A stretch of DNA of 44,142 nucleotides, taken from positions 1 to 44,142 of the forward strand of contig NZ_JAODBE010000028.1 in NCBI RefSeq assembly GCF_025463795.1. Direction: 5' to 3'. Shown piece after piece: positions 1-8,626 of this stretch. Source of the stretch: Amnibacterium sp. Lineage in GTDB: Bacteria; Actinomycetota; Actinomycetes; Actinomycetales; Microbacteriaceae. Under the pieces are notes generated by a model. The model ran no database searches. It was not told the DNA's origin and saw only the letters and a program-made list of their open reading frames with translations. Made by a program: the position numbers and the translations under genes. The first letter of the stretch is position 1; the number at the start of each line of letters is the position of its first letter.

Positions 1-689
1 GGCGGGTCGCGGTGCTCGCCGATCTCGCCGCCCTCGTCGGCGCTCCGCTCGCGGATGCGCTGCGGCGGGCGGCGTCAGGACTGCGCGGCGGCGCCGAGCT
101 GCACCGGGCGGTCGCGACCTCCGTGGCGGGCCCCGCCGCCAGCGCTCGGCTGACCCTGCTGCTGCCGCCCGGCTCCGCCCTGCTGGGATGGGCGTTCGGG
201 TTCGATGTACCCGGCGTGATCCTGTCACCCGTCGGCGGAGGGGCCCTCGCACTCGCGGTCCTCCTGCTGGTCGGCGCGCAGCGGTGGAGCGCGCGGCTGA
301 TCCGCAGCGCATCCGCGGTGGCCCTCGACCGCGGCGTCGGGCTCGAACTCGTCGCCCTCGCCGTTCGGGCGGGTCGTCCCACGTCGGCGGCCGCGACGGA
401 TGCCCGGGAAGCGGCGGCGGCGGCCGGCCTCTCGATCGAGCAGGATCTCGCCGACGTCGATCGGCTCGTCGGGTTCGCGGAGCGCTCCGGTGCTCCCCTC
501 GCCGCCCTTCTCGACGCCGAGGCGGATCGCGTCCGGCAGCTCGTGCTCGCCGACGCCCGTCGGCGGGCGGCCGTGCTCGCCGCGCAGCTGCTCGTCCCGC
601 TCGGCGCGCTCGTGCTGCCGGCGTTCCTGCTCGCCGGTGCGCTCCCGATCGGGCTTGCCGTCCTCTCCTCCACAGCCCTGTCCTGGTGA
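1..689 (+). CDS. Type II secretion F-family (TadB/TadC-like) pilus protein, 5'-truncated by window edge
   Basis: Inner-membrane platform component of a Tad/Flp pilus assembly system. The reading frame is open from base 3 to the stop at 687-689; a GTG at base 12 is the first possible start. The N-terminal part (LADALRRAASGLRGG) looks like the end of a first cytoplasmic T2SSF half, followed by hydrophobic segments near residues 50-95. A helical T2SSF domain follows (about 105-185), then a hydrophobic C-terminal pair (about 185-222). Because the first half looks incomplete, the gene probably begins upstream of the window. Family assignment rests on this architecture and on the DUF4244 and TadE-like genes that follow, the usual actinobacterial tad order. 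Confidence 0.75.
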   Translation, partial: RVAVLADLAALVGAPLADALRRAASGLRGGAELHRAVATSVAGPAASARLTLLLPPGSALLGWAFGFDVPGVILSPVGGGALALAVLLLVGAQRWSARLIRSASAVALDRGVGLELVALAVRAGRPTSAAATDAREAAAAAGLSIEQDLADVDRLVGFAERSGAPLAALLDAEADRVRQLVLADARRRAAVLAAQLLVPLGALVLPAFLLAGALPIGLAVLSSTALSW

Positions 690-789
690 CCGGAGCGGGG
701 CCGACGCCGCGGCGCGGTCCCGGCGGGCCGCACGGACGGGCACGATCGCTCCGTCCGTGCGCCGCTCCTAGAAGAAGATGAGGTACGCG

Positions 790-984
790 ATGCATCCGCT
801 CCTGCTGCCGCCGGCGCTCCGGTTCGATCGGCACGACGAGGCCGGCGCCGTCACCGCCGAGTACGCGATCGCCACGATCGCCGCCGTCGGCTTCGCCGCC
901 CTGCTCGTGGTGGTGCTCCGGTCCGACGAGGTGCGCGGCATGCTGACGGATCTGATCCGCCATGCGCTCGCCCTTCCCGCCTGA
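790..984 (+). CDS. DUF4244 / Flp-pilin-like small membrane protein
   Basis: Small protein of 64 residues, probably the pilin-like subunit of the Tad locus. Residues after about 15 read EAGAVTAEYAIATIAAVGFAALLVVV: a short prepilin-like leader with the AEYA motif followed by one transmembrane helix, typical of DUF4244 proteins that sit between tadC and tadE genes in Actinobacteria. I chose the ATG at 790 because GATGAGG (777-783) lies 6 nt before it. The ATG at 778 would add four residues but has no well-placed ribosome binding site. The 3' end overlaps the TadE-like gene by 23 nt. The domain name is from recalled family knowledge, not a search. Confidence 0.75.
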   Translation: MHPLLLPPALRFDRHDEAGAVTAEYAIATIAAVGFAALLVVVLRSDEVRGMLTDLIRHALALPA

Positions 985-1303
985 CGCGGGCGACCGGGGA
1001 ACCGTGACGGCGGAGCTGGCCGTCGTGCTGCCGGCGGTGCTGCTCGTGCTCGCCGGGTGCCTCGGAGCGCTGCGGCTCGGCGTCGAGCAGGGCCGGCTCG
1101 ACGCCGCGGCCGCAGTCGTCGCCCGCGGCCTCGCTCGAGGGGATCCGCCGGCGGCCGCGATCGCCCGCGGCACCATCGCCGGGGCGGCGTCGATCGTGGT
1201 CCAGCACCGATCGGGTCTGGTCTGCGTCCGGGCTGCTGCACCGATGCCGGTGCTCGGGTTGCCGATCACGGTGGCGGGGGCGGCGTGCGCCCTCGAACCG
1301 TGA
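962..1303 (+). CDS. TadE-like minor pilin protein
   Basis: Pseudopilin-like protein of 113 residues from the Tad locus. Residues 13-38 (GTVTAELAVVLPAVLLVLAG) are the classic TadE signature: Gly/Glu-type prepilin processing region, then a single hydrophobic helix, with the rest outside the membrane. The gene overlaps the preceding DUF4244 gene by 23 nt and the next gene by GTGA at 1300-1303, so the three small genes should be translationally coupled. Its exact role (minor pilin or assembly primer) is inferred from the family. Confidence 0.8.
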   Translation: MRSPFPPDAGDRGTVTAELAVVLPAVLLVLAGCLGALRLGVEQGRLDAAAAVVARGLARGDPPAAAIARGTIAGAASIVVQHRSGLVCVRAAAPMPVLGLPITVAGAACALEP

Positions 1304-1767
1304 CACCGGACCGCGAGTCGGGCGCCGCGACGGTCCTGGCCGTGGGGATCGTCGCGGGGCTCCTCGTGCTGCTCGCGGCCCTCATGCCCGTCGTCGTGCT
1401 GCTCGCCGCTCACGGACGAGCGAGTGCTGCCGCCGACGCGGCGGCGCTCGCCGGTGCCGACACGGCCCTGGGAGCGACCGCCGGCATCCCCTGCGAGACA
1501 GCCGCCCGGGTCGCCCGTGCGAACGGCGCGACGGTCGTCCGATGCCGCCAGGACGGCGTGGACGTGCGCGTCGACGTCACCATGACGGTGCTCGGCGTGG
1601 CGGTGCCCGGCGCCGCTCGAGCGGGGCCGCCCGAGGACCGGCCGGCGGTCGCCCTGCGCAGCGCGTCCGACGGGTCTGTGTATGGTGTGCGGGATCGGCG
1701 GCCCCCACAGCACCCGCGCGCCGCTGACGAAGGAGGACCTCCGTGCCCGGCACGAAGAAGCTGGTGA
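1300..1767 (+). CDS. Rv3654c-type TadE-like secretion/pilus protein with long tail
   Basis: Protein of 155 residues beginning at the GTG that overlaps the previous stop (GTGA, 1300-1303). Residues 5-35 (ESGAATVLAVGIVAGLLVLL) form the Gly-Ala prepilin-like region and transmembrane helix; ASAAADAAALAGAD is characteristic of the Flp/TadG-like 'Rv3654c family'. Family members usually end shortly after the segment seen here near residue 108 (GAARAG). The last ~45 codons are low in recognisable features, run through the presumed topA promoter and overlap topA by 25 nt, so this tail may be an accident of a lost stop codon. It is the last gene of the Tad block. Confidence 0.65.
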   Translation: MTPDRESGAATVLAVGIVAGLLVLLAALMPVVVLLAAHGRASAAADAAALAGADTALGATAGIPCETAARVARANGATVVRCRQDGVDVRVDVTMTVLGVAVPGAARAGPPEDRPAVALRSASDGSVYGVRDRRPPQHPRAADEGGPPCPARRSW

Positions 1768-4433
1768 TCGTCGAGTCGCCCGCGAAGGCGAAGACGATCG
1801 CGAAGTACCTCGGGCCCGAGTACGAGGTGCAGGCCTCGGTGGGCCACATCCGCGACCTGATCGAGCCGAAGAACCTGCCCGCCGAGCTCAAGAAGGGCTC
1901 GATGGGCAAGTTCTCCGTCGACGTGGAGAACGGGTTCGAGCCGTACTACGTCGTCTCGGACCAGAAGAAGAAGACGGTCTCCGACCTGAAGCGCGCGCTG
2001 AAGGACGCCAGCGAGCTCTACCTCGCGACGGATGAGGACCGCGAGGGCGAGGCCATCGCCTGGCACCTCCTCGAGGTGCTGAAGCCGAAGGTGCCGGTGA
2101 AGCGGATGGTCTTCCACGAGATCACGAAGGACGCGATCGCCCACGCCCGCGACCACACCCGCGAGCTCGACACCGCCCTCGTCGACGCGCAGGAGACGCG
2201 GCGCATCCTCGACCGGCTCTACGGCTACGAGGTCTCCCCGGTGCTGTGGCGCAAGGTCGGCCCCGGCCTCTCCGCGGGCCGGGTGCAGTCCGCAGCGACC
2301 CGCCTCGTCGTCGACCGCGAGCGCGAGCGCCTCGCGTTCGTCGCCGCCGGCTACTGGGACGTCTCGGCACGGTTCGCTCCCGAGGCCGGTCAGGAATTCG
2401 GCGCACGTCTCGCCCGCCTCGACGGTCGCAGGATCGCGACCGGCCGCGACTTCGACGACCGCGGCGCCCTGAAGAACGACGTGCTCCTCCTCGATGCGGA
2501 GTCCGCGCACAAGCTCGTCGAGGCGATCGAGCACGAGCAGCCGCAGGGGTCGGTCGTCTCCGTCGACTCGAAGCCCTACACGCGACGGCCGGCGGCGCCG
2601 TTCACGACCTCCACGCTGCAGCAGGAGGCCGCCCGAAAGCTGCGGTTCAGCGCGAAGCAGACGATGTCCGTCGCGCAGGCGCTGTACGAGAACGGGTACA
2701 TCACCTACATGCGCACGGACTCGCCGTCGCTGTCGGCGCAGGCCACGCAGGCCGCCCGGTCGCAGGCCGCGCGGCTCTTCGGCGCCGACACCGTGCCCGA
2801 CGCCCCGCGCGTCTACTCGGGCCGGTCCAAGAACGCGCAGGAGGCGCACGAGGCGATCCGCCCCTCCGGCGAGGCCTTCCGCACCCCCGACGAGCTGCGC
2901 GGCACGCTCAGCACGAACGATCTGCGGCTCTACGAGCTGATCTGGCGACGCACCGTCGCCTCGCAGATGGTCGACGCGCGCGGGTCCACCGCGTCAGTGG
3001 TCGTCGGGCTGACCGCGGGCGGCCGAAAGGCCGAGTTCACCGCCAGCGGCACCGTGATCACCATCCGCGGCTTCCTGCTCGCCTACGAGGAGGGCCGCGA
3101 CGAGGAGCGCAACGCCGGCGACTCCGAGGCGGAGGCGAAGCTGCCGCCCCTCACCCCCGGGCAGGCGCTGACTCCCCGCGAGCCGGTCGCCGCCGGGCAC
3201 GAGACCAGCCCGCCTCCCCGCTACACCGAGGCGAGCCTCGTGAAGGCGCTGGAGGAGCTCGGCATCGGGCGCCCCTCGACGTACGCGTCGATCCTCTCGA
3301 CCATCGTCGACCGCGGCTACGTGAGCGCCAGGGGCAGCGCCCTCGTGCCGAACTGGATCGCGTTCTCCGTCGTGCGGCTGCTCGAGGAGTTCTTCGGCGA
3401 CCTCGTCGCGTACGACTTCACCGCCGAGATGGAGAACGACCTCGACCGCATCGCGGACGGCGAGCAGGACCGGGTCGACTGGCTGCGCGAGTTCTACTTC
3501 GGCGACACCGCGCACCCCGGCCTCCGCAGCGTCGTCGACAACCTCGGCGACATCGATGCGAAGTCGATCAACTCGATCCGGCTGTCCGACGACATCACGC
3601 TGCGGATCGGTCGGTACGGGCCCTACCTCGAGGTCATGGAACTCGGCGAGCCCGCGCTGGATCCGGAGAGCGGCCAGCTGAAGGTGGCGAGCACCCCGCG
3701 GCGGGTGAACCTGCCGCCGGACCTCGCCCCCGACGAGCTCACCGAGGCGAAGGCGCGCCAGCTGGTCGACGCGCCGCCGCAGGAGGACCGCGTGCTCGGG
3801 GCGCACCCCGAGACCGGCCGCACGATCGTCGCGAAGGACGGCCGCTTCGGACCGTACGTCACCGAGCTGATCCCCGAGGACGAGGCGGCGAAGAAGGGTG
3901 CGCCGAAGCCACGCACCGCCTCGCTGTTCAAGTCGATGTCGCCCGACAGCGTCGACCTCGCGACCGCGGTGCAGCTGCTGGACCTCCCGCGGACCGTCGG
4001 GGAGGACCCGGAGTCGCAGGCGCCGATCACCGCGCAGAACGGCCGCTACGGTCCCTACTTGAAGAAGGGCGCCGACACCCGCACCCTGCCCGACGAGGAC
4101 AGCATCTTCACGATCGACCTGCCCGCCGCCCTCGAGATGTACGCGCAGCCGAAGTACGGCGCCCGCGGTGCATCGTCGGCGCTGAAGGAGTTCGACGCGG
4201 ATCCCGTGAGCGGCAAGCCGATCCGGATCAAGGACGGACGCTTCGGCGCGTACGTGACGGACGGCGAGACGAATGTCACCGTGCCGCGCGGGCAGGATCC
4301 GCTCGCGATCGAGTTCCCCGATGCGGTGCAGATGCTCGCCGACAAGCGCGCGAAGGGACCGGCACCCAAGAAGACCGCGGCCCGCGCCCGTCCCAAGACG
4401 ACCGGCGCCAAGAAGACCACCAAGAGCGCGTGA
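1743..4433 (+). CDS. topA: DNA topoisomerase I
   Basis: Type IA topoisomerase of 896 residues that relaxes negative supercoils. The TOPRIM domain is at the N-terminus, with VIVESPAKAK including E11 and the acidic motif TDEDREGE with D97, D99 and E101. The catalytic tyrosine is Y322 in ITYMRTDS, and the SxxxxxAHEAIRP element follows. Instead of zinc fingers, the C-terminus carries actinobacterial topo C repeats (DGRFGPYV, NGRYGPYL, DGRFGAYV) and ends in a Lys/Arg-rich tail, which in mycobacteria aids DNA binding and processivity. The GTG start has a strong Shine-Dalgarno sequence (GAAGGAGG) upstream. The stop overlaps tmk by GTGA, so topA heads a coupled cluster. Length and motifs are those of a complete, functional enzyme. 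Confidence 0.98.
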   Translation: MPGTKKLVIVESPAKAKTIAKYLGPEYEVQASVGHIRDLIEPKNLPAELKKGSMGKFSVDVENGFEPYYVVSDQKKKTVSDLKRALKDASELYLATDEDREGEAIAWHLLEVLKPKVPVKRMVFHEITKDAIAHARDHTRELDTALVDAQETRRILDRLYGYEVSPVLWRKVGPGLSAGRVQSAATRLVVDRERERLAFVAAGYWDVSARFAPEAGQEFGARLARLDGRRIATGRDFDDRGALKNDVLLLDAESAHKLVEAIEHEQPQGSVVSVDSKPYTRRPAAPFTTSTLQQEAARKLRFSAKQTMSVAQALYENGYITYMRTDSPSLSAQATQAARSQAARLFGADTVPDAPRVYSGRSKNAQEAHEAIRPSGEAFRTPDELRGTLSTNDLRLYELIWRRTVASQMVDARGSTASVVVGLTAGGRKAEFTASGTVITIRGFLLAYEEGRDEERNAGDSEAEAKLPPLTPGQALTPREPVAAGHETSPPPRYTEASLVKALEELGIGRPSTYASILSTIVDRGYVSARGSALVPNWIAFSVVRLLEEFFGDLVAYDFTAEMENDLDRIADGEQDRVDWLREFYFGDTAHPGLRSVVDNLGDIDAKSINSIRLSDDITLRIGRYGPYLEVMELGEPALDPESGQLKVASTPRRVNLPPDLAPDELTEAKARQLVDAPPQEDRVLGAHPETGRTIVAKDGRFGPYVTELIPEDEAAKKGAPKPRTASLFKSMSPDSVDLATAVQLLDLPRTVGEDPESQAPITAQNGRYGPYLKKGADTRTLPDEDSIFTIDLPAALEMYAQPKYGARGASSALKEFDADPVSGKPIRIKDGRFGAYVTDGETNVTVPRGQDPLAIEFPDAVQMLADKRAKGPAPKKTAARARPKTTGAKKTTKSA

Positions 4434-5053
4434 CCGGGCTCTTCGTCACCCTCGAGGGCGGCGACGCCGTCGGCAAGACCACGCAGGCGGAGCAGCTCGA
4501 CGGCTGGCTCACGGCGCGGGGACGCACGGTGGTGCGCACCCGCGAGCCCGGCGGCACCGACCTCGGGCTCGCCATCCGCGACCTCGTGCTGCACCGCGAC
4601 GGCCACGTCGCCCCCCGGGCCGAGGCGCTGCTCTACGCCGCGGACCGGGCGCACCACGTCGCCACCGTCGTCGAGCCGGCGCTCGCCCGTGGCGACGTCG
4701 TGCTGCAGGACCGGTACCTCGACTCGTCGGTCGCGTACCAGGGCGCCGGGCGGGTGCTCGACGCCGAGGAGGTGCGCGGGCTGTCGCTCTGGGCGGTCGG
4801 GGGCCTGCTCCCACGCCTCACGGTGCTGCTCGACCTCGATCCGCGCGTCGGCCGCGCCCGGCGGGCGGGCCGCGAGCAGTACGACCGCCTCGAGGCCGAG
4901 GACGACGCGTTCCACCAGCGGGTCCGCGACGCCTACCTCCGCATCGCCGCGGCGGAGCCACGGCGCTTCCTCGTCGTCGACGCCGCGCTGCCCCCCGAGG
5001 ACGTGCAGGACCGCATCCGCGCCGCGGTCGAACCCCTGCTGGAGGAGTCGTGA
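4430..5053 (+). CDS. tmk: Thymidylate kinase (dTMP kinase)
   Basis: Cytosolic kinase of 207 residues converting dTMP to dTDP for DNA synthesis. The P-loop is GGDAVGKT (residues 10-17). TREPGGT is the dTMP-binding motif, and D94-R95-Y96 is the DR[YH] motif that contacts the phosphate, followed by SSVAYQG. A LID-like Arg-rich stretch (GRARRAGREQYDRLE) follows the LLDLDP segment. The start is the GTG overlapping the topA stop (4430-4433), giving the expected N-terminus VTGLFVTLEGGD. The same GTGA overlap joins it to holB. The topA-tmk-holB order is common in Actinobacteria. Confidence 0.97.
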   Translation: MTGLFVTLEGGDAVGKTTQAEQLDGWLTARGRTVVRTREPGGTDLGLAIRDLVLHRDGHVAPRAEALLYAADRAHHVATVVEPALARGDVVLQDRYLDSSVAYQGAGRVLDAEEVRGLSLWAVGGLLPRLTVLLDLDPRVGRARRAGREQYDRLEAEDDAFHQRVRDAYLRIAAAEPRRFLVVDAALPPEDVQDRIRAAVEPLLEES

Positions 5054-6222
5054 CCGGCTCCGCCCCGTTCGAGGAGCTCGTCGGACAGAGCCGGGCCATC
5101 GAGACGATCGCCGCCGCTGCCCGCGACGCCCACCGCGGCGCGGACGCCACCGGAGCGATGACGCACGCCTGGCTGATCACCGGCCCCCCCGGCTCGGGCC
5201 GGTCCAACCTCGCGTACGCCTTCGCGACGGCGCTGCTGTCGTCCGACGGCGACCCCGACCCGAGGGTCGCCGCCCTCGTCGAGGCGAGGACGCATCCCGA
5301 CCTCGCGGTGCTCGCCTCCGAGCGCGTCACGATCACGATCGACGAGGTGCGCCGGCTCGTCACGGCGGCCCAGTACTCGCCGTCCGTCGCCCACTACCGG
5401 GTGCTGGTGGTGGAGGACGCCGACCGGATGACCGAGCGCACCTCGAACGTGCTGCTGAAGGCACTCGAGGAGCCCCCGGAGCGCACCGTCTGGATCCTGT
5501 GCGCGCCGAGCGAGGCCGACCTGCTGCCCACCATCCGGTCGCGGGTGCGGACCGTGCGGCTCCGCGTCCCGGATCCCGGCGAGGTCGCCGACCTGCTCGT
5601 CCGCCGCGACGGCGTCGACCGCGCACTCGCGCTGCGGGCCGCGGAGGAGGCGCAGAGCCACATCGGCATGGCGCACCGCCTCGCGACGGACGAGGAGGCG
5701 CGGCACCGCCGGGACGAGACCATCTCGCTCGTGCTCGACGCCGCGACCGTGCCGCAGGCCGTCCGCGCCGCGCAGCGCCTGCTCGACATCGCGAAGGCCG
5801 ACTCGACGGCGCTCACCGAGGAGCGCGACGACGCCGAACGGGCCGCCACGCTGCGGTCGATGGGTGTCGAGCCCGGCGGAGCCGTGCCGCCGGCGCTCCG
5901 CAGCACCCTGAAGCAGCTGGAGGAGGACCAGAAGCGGCGGGCCACCCGTGGGCTCCGCGACAGCGTCGACCGGGTGCTCGTCGACCTCCTCTCGGTCTAC
6001 CGGGACGTGCTCGTCCGCCAGCTCGACGGCGGCCTGCCACCGGTCAACGCCGCGTGGGCTGACCGCGTCGAACGCCTCGCGACCGGCACCCCCGCGACGG
6101 CGACCCTCGTCGTGCTCGATGCGATCGCGGACGCCCGACGCCGGCTGCCCGCCAACGTGACCCCGCTCCTCACCCTCGAGGCGCTGCTCGTGACGACGGT
6201 GCTCGCGCGGGGCCGCGCGTGA
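5050..6222 (+). CDS. holB: DNA polymerase III delta' clamp-loader subunit
   Basis: AAA+-fold protein of 390 residues, the delta' wrench of the clamp loader that opens the beta ring. Residues 8-12 (EELVG) begin the usual 'LvGQ' N-terminus. The P-loop is GPPGSGRS (45-52), with Arg51 where an ATPase has Lys, which fits a delta' that does not hydrolyse ATP. The segment between strand 2 and the HPDL motif lacks the four-Cys zinc module found in many DnaX/delta' proteins. The conserved IDEVRRL and TIRSRVRTVRL segments follow (the SRC motif has Val for Cys). GTGA overlaps on both sides couple it to tmk and to the hydrolase gene. Confidence 0.92.
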   Translation: MTGSAPFEELVGQSRAIETIAAAARDAHRGADATGAMTHAWLITGPPGSGRSNLAYAFATALLSSDGDPDPRVAALVEARTHPDLAVLASERVTITIDEVRRLVTAAQYSPSVAHYRVLVVEDADRMTERTSNVLLKALEEPPERTVWILCAPSEADLLPTIRSRVRTVRLRVPDPGEVADLLVRRDGVDRALALRAAEEAQSHIGMAHRLATDEEARHRRDETISLVLDAATVPQAVRAAQRLLDIAKADSTALTEERDDAERAATLRSMGVEPGGAVPPALRSTLKQLEEDQKRRATRGLRDSVDRVLVDLLSVYRDVLVRQLDGGLPPVNAAWADRVERLATGTPATATLVVLDAIADARRRLPANVTPLLTLEALLVTTVLARGRA

Positions 6223-7748
6223 GGCGGACGCGGATGGCGCTCGTCGCCGTGCTCGCGGTCGTCGTGCTCGCACTGAGCGGCTGCTCGGGCTTCTTCCCGC
6301 TGCCGACCGTCACGTCGACGCCGCAGCCGGTGTCCTCGGTCCCCGCGGCGCTGCGCCCCTACTACGTCCAGCGGCTCGTGTGGAAGGACTGCGGCGGCGG
6401 CTTCCGCTGCACGACGGCGACCGCCCCGCTCGACTGGGCGCATCCCGACGGCCCCCGCATCCGCCTGGCCCTCACGCAGCACCCCGCCTCCGGGCACCGG
6501 ATCGGCACGCTCTTCATCAACCCCGGCGGCCCCGGCGTCTCCGGTGTCGACTTCCTGAAGAGCAGTGCGAGCCGGTTCTTCGACAGCTCACTGCTCGACG
6601 CGTACGACGTCGTCGCCTGGGACCCGAGAGGTGTGGGGCACTCGACCGCCGTCGACTGCTACGACACGAAGCAGCTCGACGCGTTCCTGTTCGACGATCC
6701 GGACCTGCCGGAGGGCAGCGCCGAGCTCAAAGCCCACGAGGAGTCGGTGAGCCGTTCCTTCGGCGCCGCATGCGCGGCGAGGACCGGTGCGCTCCTCGCC
6801 CATGTCGACACGGAGAGCACGGTGCAGGACCTCGACATGCTCCGCGCTGCGGCCGGCTCGCCGAAGCTCGACTACTTCGGCTTCTCGTACGGCACGTCCA
6901 TCGGCGCGCTCTACGCCGACCGCTTCCCGACGCACGTCGGCCGGATGGCGCTCGACGGCGCCGTGGATCCGTCGACGACCTCGTTCCAGCAGGACCTCGC
7001 CAACACGAAGGCGTTCGGGGCCGCCCTGCAGACCTACCTGGCGTCCTGCGTCCGCAGCACCGACTGCCCGTTCCGCGGGATGACCGTGGACGAGGCGACC
7101 CGGGCCATCGCCACCCTGCTGATCCGGCTGCGGGAGTCGCCGATCAGGACCGCGGGAGGTCGCGCCGCGAACTCGGCGGTGCTGCGCACGGCGATCGACG
7201 CCGCCCTCTACGACCAGGGCGAGTGGAAGGTCCTCACGCAGGCGTTCACGCAGATCCTGAAGGGGGACCCGTCGACGGCGATGGCGCTCGCCGACTCCTA
7301 CGTCGACCGCGGAGCGCACGGGTACACCGACAACCTCTTCGAGGCCCTGTACGCCGTCGACTGCATCGACCGGCCCGTGGAGAAGGATCCGACGGTGCTC
7401 GCCGCGGAAGGCCGACAGCTCGCCGCCGCGGATCCCCTCGGCGCCGCGGACAACACGGAGGACCTCGGCGACCCCGTGTGTGCCGACTGGCCGGTGAAGC
7501 CGACGGGGTCGCCGCACCGCGTCCACGCGACCGGGGCGCCCCCGATCCTCGTGCTCGGCACCACCGGTGACCCGGCGACGCCCTACGCGTGGGCGGAGAG
7601 CCTCGCCGGTCAGCTGCAGCGCGGGGTGCTGATCACGTGGCGCGGTCAGGGGCACACCGCCTATCGCAACCACGTGCCGTGCGTCGGCGACCGCGTCGAC
7701 GCCTTCTTCACGAAGGGAGCGGTTCCGCAGCCGGTCACCTGCGGATGA
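6219..7748 (+). CDS. Secreted alpha/beta-hydrolase lipoprotein (tripeptidyl-aminopeptidase-like, S33)
   Basis: Exported lipoprotein of 509 residues. The N-terminus has Arg residues, a hydrophobic segment and lipobox LSGC with Cys22 as the lipidation site. The alpha/beta-hydrolase fold contains an oxyanion-region NPGGPGVSG, the nucleophile elbow GFSYG with Ser223, Asp451 in TTGDPATP and His479 in GQGHTAY, completing a plausible catalytic triad. The C-terminal part is the TAP-like domain seen in Streptomyces SlpD/SlpE and mycobacterial CaeA-type proteins. Substrate may be peptides or esters; sequence alone does not decide. It overlaps holB by GTGA, a conserved actinobacterial neighbour pair without obvious functional link. 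Confidence 0.88.
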   Translation: MRRTRMALVAVLAVVVLALSGCSGFFPLPTVTSTPQPVSSVPAALRPYYVQRLVWKDCGGGFRCTTATAPLDWAHPDGPRIRLALTQHPASGHRIGTLFINPGGPGVSGVDFLKSSASRFFDSSLLDAYDVVAWDPRGVGHSTAVDCYDTKQLDAFLFDDPDLPEGSAELKAHEESVSRSFGAACAARTGALLAHVDTESTVQDLDMLRAAAGSPKLDYFGFSYGTSIGALYADRFPTHVGRMALDGAVDPSTTSFQQDLANTKAFGAALQTYLASCVRSTDCPFRGMTVDEATRAIATLLIRLRESPIRTAGGRAANSAVLRTAIDAALYDQGEWKVLTQAFTQILKGDPSTAMALADSYVDRGAHGYTDNLFEALYAVDCIDRPVEKDPTVLAAEGRQLAAADPLGAADNTEDLGDPVCADWPVKPTGSPHRVHATGAPPILVLGTTGDPATPYAWAESLAGQLQRGVLITWRGQGHTAYRNHVPCVGDRVDAFFTKGAVPQPVTCG

Positions 7749-7784
7749 CGCGACCGGGCCGCGCGCCGGTGCGATGATGCGCGT

Positions 7785-8447
7785 ATGAGCGACGACGGCC
7801 TCGGCCTGCGCGAGCAGAAGCGGCGCGCGACGCGACGTGCGCTCCAGGTCGCCCTGCTCGAGGGCGCGCTCGAACGGGGGCTCGAGAACGTCACGATCGA
7901 CGACGTGTGCCGCGCCGCCCAGGTCTCGCCGCGCACGTTCTTCAACTACTTCGCCTCCAAGGAGGAGGCGATCGCCGGATCGCCGGGACCGATCGAGGTG
8001 CCGGCCGGTCAGCTGGACCGGTTCGTCGCGGGGCAGCACGACGTGCTGACCGACCTCGTCGCCATGATCGCCACGAACATCGACGACTCCGACGACGTCG
8101 AGGTGCACCGGCTGCGCAAGCGCGTGCTCGAACGGGAGCCGCAGCTGCTCGGGATGCGGGTCGCGGAGACGCAGCGGTTCCACCAGATGGCGGTGCAGGC
8201 GACGGCGCAGCGGCTCCGGGCCGACGTCGAGCGGGCGGGACGCGCGCCCGATGAGGACGCGATCGCGCAGCGGGCAGGGCTCCTGGTGCTCGTGGCCGCC
8301 GCGGTGACCCGTCACGGTTGGAGCCGGTGGGTCGCGACCGGAGGCACCCCGTCGCTCGGCGCGGCCGTGCTGGCGGGGTTCGAGGACTTCCGGGCGATCG
8401 CCGAGGCGGTCGTCGCGTCGGGGGATCCGGCGCTGCTGCCCGCGTGA
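7785..8447 (+). CDS. TetR-family transcriptional regulator
   Basis: DNA-binding repressor-type protein of 220 residues. The N-terminal TetR HTH is clear: REQKRRATRRALQVALLEGALERG, then VTIDDVCRAAQVSPRTFFNYFASKEEAI (about residues 10-62). The C-terminal ligand domain (about 70-215) is of the MftR-like type and does not reveal an inducer. The ATG at 7785 lies exactly 6 nt after a GATGAT hexamer (7773-7778), suggesting a leaderless transcript. It follows the hydrolase gene by 36 nt and precedes tRNA-Thr; no divergent partner is present, so the target is unknown. Confidence 0.9.
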   Translation: MSDDGLGLREQKRRATRRALQVALLEGALERGLENVTIDDVCRAAQVSPRTFFNYFASKEEAIAGSPGPIEVPAGQLDRFVAGQHDVLTDLVAMIATNIDDSDDVEVHRLRKRVLEREPQLLGMRVAETQRFHQMAVQATAQRLRADVERAGRAPDEDAIAQRAGLLVLVAAAVTRHGWSRWVATGGTPSLGAAVLAGFEDFRAIAEAVVASGDPALLPA

Positions 8448-8468
8448 CCCGCGCCGTCCGCTCCCTGG

Positions 8469-8493
8469 GGGCGATCGCCCGATGGACTACACT
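8469..8493 (+). promoter_or_regulatory. Putative tRNA-Thr promoter with 12-bp palindrome
   Basis: TACACT at 8488-8493 is a good actinobacterial -10 box 14 nt before the tRNA. A perfect 12-bp palindrome, GGGCGATCGCCC, occupies 8469-8480 just upstream, where a -35 would end. No convincing -35 hexamer is visible. The palindrome could be a protein site or chance in GC-rich DNA. Confidence 0.4.
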
Positions 8494-8507
8494 CGACGGC
8501 GCCGCAC

Positions 8508-8580
8508 GCCGCCCTAGCTCAGTCGGCAGAGCGATTCACTCGTAATGAATAGGTCGGGGGTTCGATTCCCCCGGGCGGCT
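8508..8580 (+). tRNA. tRNA-Thr (anticodon CGT)
   Basis: A 73-nt cloverleaf. The acceptor arm GCCGCCC pairs with GGGCGGC (8573-8579); the D-stem is GCTC/GAGC; the anticodon stem is ATTCA/TGAAT with loop CTCGTAA, giving anticodon CGT that reads ACG; the T-arm is GGGGG-TTCGATT-CCCCC; the discriminator base is T at 8580. The 3' CCA is not encoded (TCC follows). Bases 8562-8578 recur at 8724-8740. Confidence 0.97.
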
Positions 8581-8586
8581 CCGTAA

Positions 8587-8626
8587 CGAGAGAAGGACCG
8601 TCCCGTGAGGGGCGGTCCTTCTCTCG
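8587..8626 (+). terminator. Strong hairpin terminator after tRNA-Thr
   Basis: An 18-bp stem (one G-T wobble) closed by a GTGA tetraloop: 8587-8604 pairs with 8609-8626. The arm begins CGAGAGAAGGACCG. There is no T-tract after it, which is usual for actinobacterial terminators. It starts 7 nt after the tRNA. Confidence 0.8.

Noticed and set aside
1676-1690. TGTGTATGGT as an extended -10 promoter of topA
   Set aside because: The TG spacing is off by one and no -35 is present; too weak to list as a feature.
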